From Streptomyces sp. R21 (GTDB taxonomy: Bacteria > Actinomycetota > Actinomycetes > Streptomycetales > Streptomycetaceae): DNA of 64,000 bases. This document shows positions 17,910-26,759 of this stretch, one piece after another. The DNA lies in the NCBI RefSeq assembly GCF_041051975.1, contig NZ_CP163435.1, positions 744,001 through 808,000 of the forward strand. The letters are read 5' to 3'. Position 1 is the first letter of the stretch; the number at the start of each line of letters is the position of its first letter. A program made the translations under genes and the position numbers. The notes under the pieces were generated by a model, which did no database searches, was not told the origin of the DNA, and saw only the letters and a list, made by a program, of their open reading frames with translations.

Positions 17910-18833
17910 ATGGCTGCCGTCACCACCACCACGACGACGCACGTGCGGCCCCTCAGGCGCCGCCCCTCCCCGGGCCGCATCGTGGCCTGGGCGGCGATGG
18001 GCGCGATCGCGCTCATCACCCTGCTGCCGTTCTACTGGATCCTGCGCACCGCGCTGTCCTCCAACGCCGGCCTGGCCGCCGATCCCGGCAATCCGCTGCC
18101 CGTGGACCTCACCGGCTCCGGCTTCGCCCGCGCCCTCGGCCTGCAGTCCACCAAGGAGGCGATCGCCGAGGGCGGCGCGGGCGGCGGGCTGGTGTTCTGG
18201 CACTACCTGCTCAACTCGGTGATCGTCTCGACGCTGGTCACCGTCTGCCAGATCTTCTTCTCCGCGATGGCCGCGTACGCCTTCGCCCGGCTCCGCTGGC
18301 GCGGCCGGGACAAGGTCTTCGGGCTCTTCCTCGCGGGGCTGATGGTGCCGGCCATCTTCACGCTGCTGCCGAACTTCGTACTCATCAAGCAACTCGGCCT
18401 GGTCGACACGTTGTTGGGGATCTCCCTGCCCACGATGTTCATGACCCCGTTCGCGGTGTTCTTCCTGCGGCAGTTCTTCATGAACGTGCCCCGCGAGGTC
18501 GAGGAGGCCGCCCTCCTCGACGGCGCCGGGAAGATCAGGATCTTCTACCGGGTGCTGCTGCCGATGGCGTCCACTCCGGTGCTCACGCTGGCCGTACTGA
18601 CGTACATCACCTCCTGGAACGACTACTTCTGGCCGCTGATGGTGTCCTACAGCGACAGTTCGCGGGTGCTCACCGTGGCGCTCGCCGTGTTCCGGGCGCA
18701 GGTTCCGCAGTCCGGCGTCGACTGGTCGGGCCTGATGGCGGCGACGCTCATCGCGGCCCTGCCGATGCTCGTGCTCTTCGGGGTCTTCGCCCGCCGCATC
18801 GTCGGCACCATCAGCTTCACCGGGATCAAGTGA
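17910..18833 (+). CDS. ABC sugar transporter permease, MalG-like
   Basis: 307 aa, six hydrophobic segments beginning with IVAWAAMGAIALITLLPFYW. The EAA loop is EEAALLDGAGKIRIFYRVLL (about residues 199-218), and LTYITSWNDYFWPLM is typical of the MalG branch. It starts 15 bases after the first permease behind GGAAGGAG, and the lipoprotein gene follows by 10 bases, so the four genes form one operon. It is an inner-membrane partner of the MalF-like subunit. Confidence 0.9.
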   Translation: MAAVTTTTTTHVRPLRRRPSPGRIVAWAAMGAIALITLLPFYWILRTALSSNAGLAADPGNPLPVDLTGSGFARALGLQSTKEAIAEGGAGGGLVFWHYLLNSVIVSTLVTVCQIFFSAMAAYAFARLRWRGRDKVFGLFLAGLMVPAIFTLLPNFVLIKQLGLVDTLLGISLPTMFMTPFAVFFLRQFFMNVPREVEEAALLDGAGKIRIFYRVLLPMASTPVLTLAVLTYITSWNDYFWPLMVSYSDSSRVLTVALAVFRAQVPQSGVDWSGLMAATLIAALPMLVLFGVFARRIVGTISFTGIK

Positions 18834-18843
18834 GGGGACAGGC

Positions 18844-20193
18844 ATGCGAATTCGTACGCGTACGGTCGTGGCGTTGACCGGAGCGCTGGCGCTGTCCCTG
18901 GTGAGCGGGTGCGCGAAGGGCGGCGCGGGCGGGTCGTCCGCGAACACGGTGACGTACTGGCTGTGGGACGCCAACCAACTGCCCGCCTACCAGGCCTGCG
19001 CCAAGGGCTTCGAGCGGCAGAACCCCGGACTGCACGTCAGGATCACCCAGTTGGGCTGGGACGACTACTGGACCAAGCTCACCGCGAGCTTCATCGCGGG
19101 CACCCAGCCGGACGTGTTCACCGACCACATCCAGAAGTTCGGGCAGTTCGCCGACCTGAAGGTGCTGGAGCCGCTCGACAGTCTGGGCATCGAGGACTCC
19201 GCCTATCAGCCGGGCCTTGCCGCCAACTGGATGGGCCAGGACGGCCGGCGCTACGGAGCCCCGAAGGACTGGGACACCGTCGCCCTCTTCTACAACAAGA
19301 AGATGGCGCAGGCGGCCGGCCTCGGCGCCGAACAGCTCAACGACCTCAGCTGGAACCCGAAGGACGGCGGCAGCTTCGAGAAGGCGATCGCGCACCTCAC
19401 CGTGGACCGAGGCGGCAAGCGCGGCGACGAACCCGGCTTCGACAAGCACCACGTCAAGGTCTACGGACTCGCCACCAACGGCGGCGGCGACGGCGACGGT
19501 CAGACCCAGTGGAGCACCTTCACCGCCTCCGCCGGCTGGACCTACACGGACAAGAAGCGCTGGGGCACGACCTACCAGTACGACGACAAGACCTTCCAGT
19601 CCACGATCAAGTGGTACTTCGATCTCGCGAAGAAGGGGTACATGGCCCCCTTCACCGACTACAACTCCCAGTCCAACCAGGCCAATACACAGGTAGCCGC
19701 GGGCAGGGCGGCGGCCGCCTTCGACGGGGCCTGGATGATCTCCACGTACGCGGGCTTCAAGGGCATCAGCACGGGCACCGCCGTCACCCCCGTCGGGCCG
19801 ACCGGCAAGCGGGCGACCATGATGAACGGACTCGCGGACTCGGTCACCAAGGACGCCCACAACAAGCGGGGCGCGCTGAAGTGGGTGAAGTACCTGGCGT
19901 CCGAGGACTGCCAGAAGACGGTGGGGAGTTACGGCATCGTCTTCCCCGCCACGCCCGACGGCACGAAGGCCGCGGTGGCCGCCTACAAGAAGAAGGGCAT
20001 CGACGTCACGGCGTTCACCGAGCCGGTCGCCGACAAGAAGGACTTCACCACCTTCTCGTACCCGATCACCAACTACGCGGCGGACGTGTACGCGTTGATG
20101 CACCCCGCGATGCAGGACATCTTCGCAGGCGGCAAGTCCGTGAGCGGCCTCGACGGGACCAACAGCCAGATCAACCTGATCCTCGACCAGTGA
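18844..20193 (+). CDS. ABC transporter sugar-binding lipoprotein
   Basis: 449 aa. Signal peptide with lipobox LVSGC, so the mature protein begins at Cys about residue 22 and is anchored by lipid on the outer face of the membrane. The body is a family 1 extracellular solute-binding fold: FERQNPGLHVRITQLGWDDY, TQPDVFTDH, YNKKMAQAAGL and AAAFDGAWM. It catches the sugar and delivers it to the two permeases. The ligand is unknown; the flanking Gfo-type dehydrogenase suggests an unusual sugar or polyol. Confidence 0.9.
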   Translation: MRIRTRTVVALTGALALSLVSGCAKGGAGGSSANTVTYWLWDANQLPAYQACAKGFERQNPGLHVRITQLGWDDYWTKLTASFIAGTQPDVFTDHIQKFGQFADLKVLEPLDSLGIEDSAYQPGLAANWMGQDGRRYGAPKDWDTVALFYNKKMAQAAGLGAEQLNDLSWNPKDGGSFEKAIAHLTVDRGGKRGDEPGFDKHHVKVYGLATNGGGDGDGQTQWSTFTASAGWTYTDKKRWGTTYQYDDKTFQSTIKWYFDLAKKGYMAPFTDYNSQSNQANTQVAAGRAAAAFDGAWMISTYAGFKGISTGTAVTPVGPTGKRATMMNGLADSVTKDAHNKRGALKWVKYLASEDCQKTVGSYGIVFPATPDGTKAAVAAYKKKGIDVTAFTEPVADKKDFTTFSYPITNYAADVYALMHPAMQDIFAGGKSVSGLDGTNSQINLILDQ

Positions 20194-20207
20194 AGGGCAC
20201 GCCATAC

Positions 20208-21410
20208 ATGACGTTCTCCCTCGGCATCGTCGGCGCCGGCCAGTTCTCCGGCCAGTTCGCCAAGCTGTTCCTGGCCCATCCCGGCGTCGGCGACGTGTAC
20301 GTCACCGATCTGCTGCCCGAGCGGGCCGAGCAACTCGCCGCCGCCGAAGGCCTGTCCGGGACCTTCCCCACGTACGACGCGATGCTGGAGTCGCCCGCGG
20401 TCGACGCGGTCGCGATCTTCACCCAACGCTGGACGCACGGCCCGCTGGTCCTCCAGGGCCTGAACGCGGGCAAGCACGTCTACTCGGCCGTGCCCATGGC
20501 GATCAGTACGGAGGAGATCGCGGCGATCATCGACGCGGTCAGGGCCAACGGACTGACGTACATGATGGGCGAGACCAGCCAGTACAACCCAGCCACCGTG
20601 CACGCCCGCAACCAGATCGCCGACGGCGCCTTCGGGCGGCTCTTCTACGCCGAGGGCGACTACGTCCACGACATGGACCTCGGGTTCTACGAGGCCTACC
20701 AGTACAGCGGCGGCGAGAACTGGAAGGCGACCGCCAGCTATCCCCCGCTGCTGTACCCGACGCACTCGGTCGGCGGGGTGCTCGGCGCCTGGCAGACACA
20801 CGCGGTGAGCGTGTCCGCGATCGGGGTGGTCGACGAGCGTGGCGACGGGGTCTTCGAGAAGGGGGTCAGCCAGTTCGGCAACGACTTCTCCAACGCGACC
20901 GCGCTGTTCGAGGTGGCGGGCGGCGGTGCGTTCCGTACGAACGAGTTCCGGCGGGTCGGCTACCCCTCGCACATCCGGGAGTCGCGTTTCCGGTTCTTCG
21001 GGACGGACGCGAGCATGGAGCAGCTCGCGACGGTGGCCCTGTGGCAGGACAAGAAGGGGGTCAAGGACATCAGTGAGCTGCTCGAACCCAAGCCCACGCT
21101 GTCTCCCGACGACCCGTCGCTCCAGCACATCGCGCCGGATCTGCGGGCCGCCTTCACCTCGGGGTCGGCGCCGGTCCACGACCGCTCGCGGCTGCCGCGG
21201 GAGTTCGACAACCTGCACAACGGCCACGAGGGCAGCCACCACTTCCTGGTGGACGACTTCGTGACCGCCGTCAACACGCGCACGCTGCCGTCGGTGAACG
21301 CGTGGGTGGCCGCCCGCTACACCCTGCCGGGCATCGTCGCGCACGACTCGGCGCGGCAGGACGGGGCGAGGCTGGAGATCCCGGACTTCGGGGACGCGCC
21401 TGAGGTGTGA
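20208..21410 (+). CDS. Gfo/Idh/MocA-like oxidoreductase with altered EKP motif
   Basis: 400 aa from the ATG at 20208, 15 bases after the binding protein. The Rossmann fold starts at MTFSLGIVGAGQFSGQFAKL. At the place where the family has EKP, this protein reads GKHVYSAVPMAIS, so the conserved catalytic lysine appears to be missing. A substrate domain follows with GGENWKATASYPPLLYPTHS. The paralogue at 6430 keeps its EKP, so the difference is not due to alignment at family level. It may be a dehydrogenase with a shifted mechanism or a non-redox lyase/isomerase. It is the fourth gene of the ROK-controlled import operon. Confidence 0.82.
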   Translation: MTFSLGIVGAGQFSGQFAKLFLAHPGVGDVYVTDLLPERAEQLAAAEGLSGTFPTYDAMLESPAVDAVAIFTQRWTHGPLVLQGLNAGKHVYSAVPMAISTEEIAAIIDAVRANGLTYMMGETSQYNPATVHARNQIADGAFGRLFYAEGDYVHDMDLGFYEAYQYSGGENWKATASYPPLLYPTHSVGGVLGAWQTHAVSVSAIGVVDERGDGVFEKGVSQFGNDFSNATALFEVAGGGAFRTNEFRRVGYPSHIRESRFRFFGTDASMEQLATVALWQDKKGVKDISELLEPKPTLSPDDPSLQHIAPDLRAAFTSGSAPVHDRSRLPREFDNLHNGHEGSHHFLVDDFVTAVNTRTLPSVNAWVAARYTLPGIVAHDSARQDGARLEIPDFGDAPEV

Positions 21411-21428
21411 CGCCCGGCGAGCCGGGCG
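21411..21428. terminator. GC hairpin between convergent genes
   Basis: CGCCCGGC, a two-base loop and GCCGGGCG form an eight-pair GC stem directly after the stop of the oxidoreductase gene and ten bases before the stop of the converging L,D-transpeptidase. There is no T tract, as is usual for Streptomyces hairpin terminators. It could serve both directions. Confidence 0.5.
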
Positions 21429-21437
21429 CCGAGTGTC

Positions 21438-22133
21438 TCAGGTGCCCGGCTTGCGGCCGTACACGAACACGTCGTCGCCGGTCTTCAGGAGCGACCAGTA
21501 CTTCTTGGCGTCGGTCGTGGTCATGTTGGTGCAGCCGTGCGAACCCGGCGGGTTCCACATGCTGACGCCGACCGAGTGGAAGGCCTGGCCGCCGTCGAAG
21601 AACTGGCTGTAGGGCATCGGCACGTTGTAGAGGCTGGAGACGTGGTCGATGTCCCGCCAGTAGATCTTCTTCAGGCCGGTGCGGGTCTCGTAGCCGTCAC
21701 GGCCGGTGCGGACCGGCACCGGCCCGTAGACGAGCCTGCTGCCGTCCTGGATCCAGCTCAGCTGGAGCGTCAGGTTCACACAGGCGATCCGGCCCTTGTT
21801 GACCGGACATGTGCCGGCCCTGTTGGGGTTGGTCCCCACGGCCTTCTGCTTGTTCATGAGGTCCATCACGCCCCAGGTGACAGAGCCCGCGTAGCCGATG
21901 TTCGGGGTGATGCCGTGCTTGGTCTGGAAGGCCTTGATCGCCGTGCAGTCGGCGGCGGACTGCCGGCCGTCGACCGGTCGGCCGAGGAACTTCTCCACCT
22001 GCTTCTGATACGGACCGGTCTGCGTCGTGCAGCTCGCCGCGTGCGCGGGCACGGTGCCCAGCGCGAGCGTGAGCGGTGCGATCAGTCCGGTGATCCCGAG
22101 TGCGACGGCACCCCGTCTGCGTATGTCCCCCAT
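21438..22133 (-). CDS. Secreted L,D-transpeptidase (YkuD domain)
   Basis: 231 aa. Signal peptide ends near HAA (about residue 32). A short peptidoglycan-binding-like region follows (FLGRPVDGRQSAADCTAIKA). The catalytic core has HSVGVSMWNPPGSHGCTNM with the nucleophile Cys near residue 203 and the upstream His. Such enzymes crosslink peptidoglycan stem peptides (3-3 links) outside the membrane. Length is short for the family but all core motifs are present. It converges on the oxidoreductase gene. Confidence 0.86.
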   Translation of the reverse strand: MGDIRRRGAVALGITGLIAPLTLALGTVPAHAASCTTQTGPYQKQVEKFLGRPVDGRQSAADCTAIKAFQTKHGITPNIGYAGSVTWGVMDLMNKQKAVGTNPNRAGTCPVNKGRIACVNLTLQLSWIQDGSRLVYGPVPVRTGRDGYETRTGLKKIYWRDIDHVSSLYNVPMPYSQFFDGGQAFHSVGVSMWNPPGSHGCTNMTTTDAKKYWSLLKTGDDVFVYGRKPGT

Positions 22134-22241
22134 GGCCTGGCCTCTCCGGTTTCAGTACGTGCTGCTTGCGGGTTCCGCCAGCTAGACAGGCGTCGGGGGC
22201 CACGGGTTGTAGGGCGGTGCGCGCTGCGACGAAACGGTGAC

Positions 22242-22290
22242 AAAAAAAGCCCTCGCCCGTCGGCCGCCAGGGGCGGACCGACGGGCGAGG
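22242..22290 (-). terminator. Rho-independent terminator of the DUF5302 gene
   Basis: On the minus strand a 13-pair stem (CCTCGCCCGTCGG with its exact complement, 22251-22263 and 22278-22290; 14-base loop) is followed by GC and then a run of seven T. It lies 22 bases past the stop of the DUF5302 gene. The stem plus T run is unusually canonical for a Streptomyces-type genome. Confidence 0.85.
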
Positions 22291-22312
22291 AGCGACGTCA
22301 GCCGGTCCGGGC

Positions 22313-22549
22313 TCAGCCGCCGCTCTTGCGTCGGAACGAGCGCTGGCTGGCGGCCGGGCCGTGCGCGCCGCGGATCTTCGAGCCACTGGTGTTCGCGGCG
22401 TGGGCGTCCGCCTGCACACCGCGCTTGCGCTCCAGCGCCTCCCGGAACTTGCGCTTCAGGTCGTACTGGCCGTCCTCGTCGGGCGCCAGGGCAGGGGTCT
22501 CGGCGTCGGTTGACTCCGAACCTTCTTGCGGTGCGGTCTCTTCGGCCAT
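22313..22549 (-). CDS. DUF5302 protein
   Basis: 78 aa from the ATG at 22549, which has the strong site AGGAGGTCACC before it; the frame opens 33 bases earlier without such a site. The N-terminal half is acidic and variable. The conserved C-terminal half reads YDLKRKFREALERKRG and then HGPAASQRSFRRKSGG, which I recognise as the DUF5302 pattern of actinobacteria. It is small, basic at the C terminus and likely cytosolic, of unknown function. It is followed by a strong terminator. Confidence 0.85.
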   Translation of the reverse strand: MAEETAPQEGSESTDAETPALAPDEDGQYDLKRKFREALERKRGVQADAHAANTSGSKIRGAHGPAASQRSFRRKSGG

Positions 22550-22632
22550 GGTGACCTCCTGGGTTCGGGCAGTGGGAACCACAGCTTGTCATGCCGGACG
22601 CCACAGTCTCCCCACTCCCCTGCCCCTGACCT

Positions 22633-24033
22633 CTAGCGCAACAACCCCACCGCCCGTGTGAGCACCTCCGGCGTCGCCGTGAACGGCAGCCGCAAGTAGT
22701 GCGTCAAGGTCGCCCGGTCCGCCGCGAACCTCGGCCCGGGTGACACCGCCAGGCCCCGGCGTGCGGCGCTCGCGGCGAGTTCCGTGGCGGTCGTGGCAGC
22801 GCCGAGGTGCACCCAGAGCGAGAGCCCGCCGTCGGGAATGCCGTATGTCCACCCCGTGTCGGCGAGGAGGGCCGCGAGGTGGTCGCGCTGGGCGCGCAGG
22901 CGGGTGCGGCGATCGGCGACGATCTCGTCCAGGCCCTCGCCGAGCAGTTCGGCGGCGATCAGCTGTTCCAGGGGCGGCGGTGACAGCTGCGCCTGGAGCG
23001 GGTTGCGCCGGACTTCGCGTACGAGGTCGGCGGCGGCCCGGATCCAGCCGACCCGCAGCCCGCTCCACAGCACCTTGCTCGCCGAACCGATCTGGATCAC
23101 GCGGGTCCCGGACAGATGCGGTACGGACCGGGCCGGCGTCCGCAGATCCAGCTCGCGCATGGTCTCGTCGACGACGACGGTCAGGCCGTGCCGCTCGGCG
23201 AGCTCGGCGACCACCGAGCGGGTCGCGTCGGGCATGAGCGCGCCGGTCGGGTTGTGGAAGTCGGGGATGAGACAGGCGAGTTGGGGAGCCCCGCTGCGTA
23301 CCGTGTCGGCGAGCCGCTCGGTGTCCCAGCCGTATGCGGCCGTCACGGGGATGGGCAGCAGCCGGGCCCGGCGCCGCCGCAGGATGTCCAGGGAGCCCGG
23401 GAACGTGGGGCTCTCGACGGCGACGGGCGCGCGCCGGTCCGTGTGCAGCTGCTCGACGAGGAGGGTCAGCGCGGCCCGGGCACCCGAGGTGACGAGGATC
23501 TGCTCGGGGCGGGTGGCGAGGCCCGCGCGCGTGTACCGATCGGCGAGGAGCTCGCGCAGGCGTGGGAGCCCGGCGCTCGCCACCCCCGAGTCGACGAGCA
23601 GGGTCGCGCTGCGCTCGACGGCCCGGGCCTGGGCGGCGAGGTACGCGTGGTGGGGCGCCGCCGTGACGGCGAGCGTCAGGTCGAGGTCCGTGTCGCTCGC
23701 GCCGCCCCGGTCCAGCGACCACGGCGCGGTGCGCTCGGTGAGCCGCTCGGGCAGGCGTACGACGCTGCCGCTGCCGTGCCGGGTGTGCAGCCAGCCGTCG
23801 TCGCGCAGCAGGGCCAGGGCCGTGACGACGGTGCCGCGGCTGAGGTCGAGGGTGCGGGCGAGTTCCCGCTCGGACGGCAGCCGGGTGCCGGCCGGGACGC
23901 GGCCGTCGACGACCGCGTCGCGTACGGCCGCGGACAGCGCTTTGGCCAGTGGCTCCTGCTCGGTGCGCCAGCGACCGAGCGCGGCGGCGAAACCTCTCTG
24001 CATGATGCCTCTCTGTATGGCGCCTCTCTGCAT
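22633..24033 (-). CDS. MocR-type regulator (GntR DNA-binding domain + PLP aminotransferase fold)
   Basis: 466 aa from the ATG at 24033, or 456 aa from the ATG at 24003. The N-terminal winged helix reads GRVPAGTRLPSERELARTLD and then RGTVVTALALLRDDGWL. The aminotransferase-like domain has ILVTSGARAALTLL, ESPTFPG, PDFHNPTGALM (substrate/PLP Asp-Asn pair) and IQIGSASKVLWSGLRVGW with the PLP lysine near residue 320. MocR proteins sense PLP or amino compounds and often activate a divergent gene, here a PLP decarboxylase 61 bases away. The choice of start is unclear because three in-frame copies of one repeat surround it. Confidence 0.86.
   Translation of the reverse strand: MQRGAIQRGIMQRGFAAALGRWRTEQEPLAKALSAAVRDAVVDGRVPAGTRLPSERELARTLDLSRGTVVTALALLRDDGWLHTRHGSGSVVRLPERLTERTAPWSLDRGGASDTDLDLTLAVTAAPHHAYLAAQARAVERSATLLVDSGVASAGLPRLRELLADRYTRAGLATRPEQILVTSGARAALTLLVEQLHTDRRAPVAVESPTFPGSLDILRRRRARLLPIPVTAAYGWDTERLADTVRSGAPQLACLIPDFHNPTGALMPDATRSVVAELAERHGLTVVVDETMRELDLRTPARSVPHLSGTRVIQIGSASKVLWSGLRVGWIRAAADLVREVRRNPLQAQLSPPPLEQLIAAELLGEGLDEIVADRRTRLRAQRDHLAALLADTGWTYGIPDGGLSLWVHLGAATTATELAASAARRGLAVSPGPRFAADRATLTHYLRLPFTATPEVLTRAVGLLR
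23989..24033 (-). repeat. Three tandem 15-base units at the start of the MocR gene
   Basis: On the minus strand the units are ATGCAGAGAGGCGCC, ATACAGAGAGGCATC and ATGCAGAGAGGTTTC. The first and third begin with an in-frame ATG, and each contains AGAGAGG, which could act as a ribosome site for a following start. The protein consequence is a repeated MQRG/IQRG N terminus. Confidence 0.7.
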
Positions 24034-24094
24034 TGGTCCAGTTTCCCTCGACTGGACCAGGATCTCGGACCGCCGCCCGCCTACGCTGCCGCTC
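24034..24094. promoter_or_regulatory. MocR operator and divergent leaderless promoter
   Basis: An inverted repeat with nine-base arms, TGGTCCAGT (24034-24042) and ACTGGACCA (24051-24059), spaced by eight bases, abuts the MocR ATG. On the plus strand TACGCT (24082-24087) lies seven bases before the decarboxylase ATG, the geometry of a leaderless promoter, and no -35 hexamer is visible. The operator ends at about -36 relative to that start, the position of a class II activator. The same site would repress the MocR gene. Confidence 0.6.
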
Positions 24095-25492
24095 ATGCAC
24101 CGCACACTCGCCGACGACCTCTCCCGGCTCCCCGCACTGCTCCAGTCCGCCCGCGACTTCGCCGCCGGGGAGGTGACCGGGCTCGACAACCGGCCCGTGG
24201 TCCACCTCGACAAGGCGCCCGACCCCGAGCCCCTGCCGGCCGAGGGCGCCGGGGCGGAGGGTGCGCTGGCCCGCTTCGCGGAGCGCTGGGCCCCGGGCTT
24301 CTCCGGCTCCGCGGGCGCCCGCTACCTCGGTTTCGTCACCGGCGGCGCGACCCCCGCCTCGCTCACCGGGGACTGGCTGACCAGCACGTTCGATCAGAAC
24401 GCCTCGGGCAGCGGCGGCTCTTCCGCGACCGCCCTGGAGCGGGAGACGCTGGGCTGGCTGCGCGAGCTGTTCGGGCTGAGCGAGGCGCACAGCGGGGCGT
24501 TCGTGACGGGGGCGACCGTCTCCAACACTGTGGGACTTGCCATCGCGCGGGAGTGGGTGGGCGAGCGCCGCGGGGTTTGCGTGTCACGGGAGGGTGCCGC
24601 CACGCTCGGCCCGGTCGACGTGCTGTCGGGCAGCCCGCACTCCAGCGTCGCCAAGGCGCTGTCCGTGCTGGGCATCGGCCGCGACCGGCTGCGTACCGTG
24701 CCGGTGCTCTCCGGAAACCGCGAGGCGGTCGACGTGGAGCAGCTGGCCGCCGCCCTGGAGGCCCTCGACGGGGGGCCGGCCATCGTCGTGGCGAACGCCG
24801 GGACGGTGAACACGGTCGACTTCGACGACCTGCGGGCCATCGCCGCACTGAAGGAGCGCTACGACTTCTGGCTCCACGTGGACGCCGCGTTCGGCGCCTT
24901 CGCCGCGCTGTCCCCGACGTACGCGCATCTGGCCGAGGGCCTCGACGCGGCGGACTCGGTCTGTGTCGACCTGCACAAGTGGCTCAACGTCCCCTACGAC
25001 GCGGCCGTGCAGTTCACCCGCCGCCAGGACCTCCAGATCCGGGTCTTCCACAACGCCTCGCCCTACCTCAGACTCCCCACCGCCGACCCCGACTTCCTCC
25101 ATCTGACGCCGGAGAACTCGCAGCGGCTGCGGGCCCTTCCTGCCTGGTTCTCGCTGGCGGCGTACGGCAGTGCGGGGCACCGTGAGATCGTCGAGCGGAA
25201 TGTCGCGCTCGCCCGGCGTCTCGGTGAACGGATCGCGGGGACAGGGCAGTTGCGGCTCCTGGCGCCGGTCCGGCTCAACGTCGTCTGCTTCACCCTGGCC
25301 GACGAGCCGACGCAGGAGCGGGTGAACGCCGTCGCCCGCGCGGTCGCCGCCTCGGGCGAGGCCTTCGTGACACCGACGGTCTACGACGGGACGCAGGGGC
25401 TGCGGGCGGCGTTCAGCAACTGGCGTACCTCCGAGGTCGATACGGACCGGGTGTTCGACGCCCTCCTCACGGCCGCCGCCTCGGTGTCCTGA
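24095..25492 (+). CDS. Group II PLP-dependent decarboxylase
   Basis: 465 aa from the ATG at 24095, with no ribosome site but a -10 box at leaderless spacing. PLP-fold landmarks are GARYLGFVTGGATPASLTGD, GAFVTGATVSNTVGLAIARE, NAGTVNTVDFDDL, WLHVDAAFGAF (Asp near 263, pyridine N) and CVDLHKWLNVPYDAA (Schiff-base Lys near 295). The family includes aromatic-L-amino-acid, glutamate and diaminobutyrate decarboxylases; which one applies is not clear. It is divergent from a MocR regulator and converges on an MFS exporter gene, which may export the amine. Confidence 0.86.
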   Translation: MHRTLADDLSRLPALLQSARDFAAGEVTGLDNRPVVHLDKAPDPEPLPAEGAGAEGALARFAERWAPGFSGSAGARYLGFVTGGATPASLTGDWLTSTFDQNASGSGGSSATALERETLGWLRELFGLSEAHSGAFVTGATVSNTVGLAIAREWVGERRGVCVSREGAATLGPVDVLSGSPHSSVAKALSVLGIGRDRLRTVPVLSGNREAVDVEQLAAALEALDGGPAIVVANAGTVNTVDFDDLRAIAALKERYDFWLHVDAAFGAFAALSPTYAHLAEGLDAADSVCVDLHKWLNVPYDAAVQFTRRQDLQIRVFHNASPYLRLPTADPDFLHLTPENSQRLRALPAWFSLAAYGSAGHREIVERNVALARRLGERIAGTGQLRLLAPVRLNVVCFTLADEPTQERVNAVARAVAASGEAFVTPTVYDGTQGLRAAFSNWRTSEVDTDRVFDALLTAAASVS

Positions 25493-26759
25493 CACCGCCG
25501 GGCTGCACGGCCCGCACGGCCGACTCCCCCTGCTGCTCGGGGAGTTCACGACGCATACGGACCGGCGAGAGGAAAACCGGCAGGAAGGCGGTGGCGAGGA
25601 AGGCCCCGCCGACCCACAACGTGGCGCGTACGCCGACCAGTTCGCCGAGCAGACCCGACACGGCGGCGCCCACGGCGAGCGCACCGGTGAGCATGAAACG
25701 GAAGGTGCCGTTCATACGGCCGAGCAGGGAGTCGGCGGTCATCCGCTGGCGCAGGCTCACGCCGAGCACGTTGTCCATGCCCACCTTGAACATGGCCAGC
25801 ACCCATCCGGCGCCCGCGATCCAGAGGCCGGGGCCGCGGTCGAGCAGCGGTACCAGCAGACCGGCCGGCGCGAGGCAGAGTCCTGCCAGGCCCAGCGCAC
25901 GGCCGTACCCGAAGCGCCCGGCGACGGGGCGGGCGCTTCGGGCCCCCAGCAGCAGTCCGACGCCGCCCGCGGCCCAGTACAGGCCCAATGCACCGGCTCC
26001 CAGGTCGAGTTGGCGGTAGAAGAGCACCGGGAGCATGGTGTTGATGATCTGCGAGCCGAGGTTGGAGAGGGCCGCAGTGAGGGCCAGGGCGCGGAGTTCC
26101 CCGTTGCCGAAGACATGGCGCAGGCCTTCGGCGATCTGGGTGCGCAGGCGCGTGGGCGGTCGCGGAATGGCCGGGAGCCCGGCGCCGCGGATCGCGGTGA
26201 GCCGCAGCGCCGAGGCGAGATAGGCGGCCGCCGCGCAGAGAACCGCCACGGGTGCCGTGAGCAGTTGGACAAGACCGCCTCCCGCACTCCGCCCGGCCAC
26301 GTTGCTCACTGCCATCAGGCTCATCATCGCGGCGTTCGCCTGCACCAGCGCCTCGTGGTCGACGAGTTGGGGCAGCGCGCTCTGCGAGCCGACGTCGAAG
26401 AAGACGGTGGCGCAGCCGTTGAGCAGGACGACCGCGTACAGCTGGCTGAGGGTGAGCCCGTCCAGCCACCAGGCGACCGGGACGGAGGCGAACAGCACCG
26501 CGCGCCCCAGGTCCGCTCCGATCAGCACGCGGCGCTGCCGCATCCGGTCCACCCAGGCCCCGGCGGGCAGCCCGATGAGCAGGAAGGCGAGCGTGCTCAG
26601 CGCGGCCAGTGCGCCGACCTGGCCGGGGCTCGCGTCGAGCGCCGCGACGGCGATGAGGGGTACGGCGACGTAGCTGATGTTCGTGGCGAAGTGGCTGAGG
26701 ACGGCGCCGGTGAACAGGGTGCGGAAGTCGGCGACGCGCCAAGGGGATTGGGGGTGCAT
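25467..26759 (-). CDS. MFS transporter (enterobactin/macrolide-exporter-like)
   Basis: 430 aa with about 12 hydrophobic segments. The loop between helices 2 and 3 reads LPAGAWVDRMRQRR, the MFS signature. The layout of GVSLRQRMTADSLLGRMNGTFR in the second half matches drug or siderophore exporters. The last 26 bases overlap tail to tail with the decarboxylase gene. Export of a drug or amine is plausible but not shown. Confidence 0.86.
   Translation of the reverse strand: MHPQSPWRVADFRTLFTGAVLSHFATNISYVAVPLIAVAALDASPGQVGALAALSTLAFLLIGLPAGAWVDRMRQRRVLIGADLGRAVLFASVPVAWWLDGLTLSQLYAVVLLNGCATVFFDVGSQSALPQLVDHEALVQANAAMMSLMAVSNVAGRSAGGGLVQLLTAPVAVLCAAAAYLASALRLTAIRGAGLPAIPRPPTRLRTQIAEGLRHVFGNGELRALALTAALSNLGSQIINTMLPVLFYRQLDLGAGALGLYWAAGGVGLLLGARSARPVAGRFGYGRALGLAGLCLAPAGLLVPLLDRGPGLWIAGAGWVLAMFKVGMDNVLGVSLRQRMTADSLLGRMNGTFRFMLTGALAVGAAVSGLLGELVGVRATLWVGGAFLATAFLPVFLSPVRMRRELPEQQGESAVRAVQPGGVRTPRRRP

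Noticed and set aside
16824..18974. 716-codon open frame antisense to the ABC permease genes
   Set aside because: Low-complexity Arg/Glu/Asp/His-rich translation produced by GC-biased codons of the real genes on the other strand; no domain, no ribosome site.
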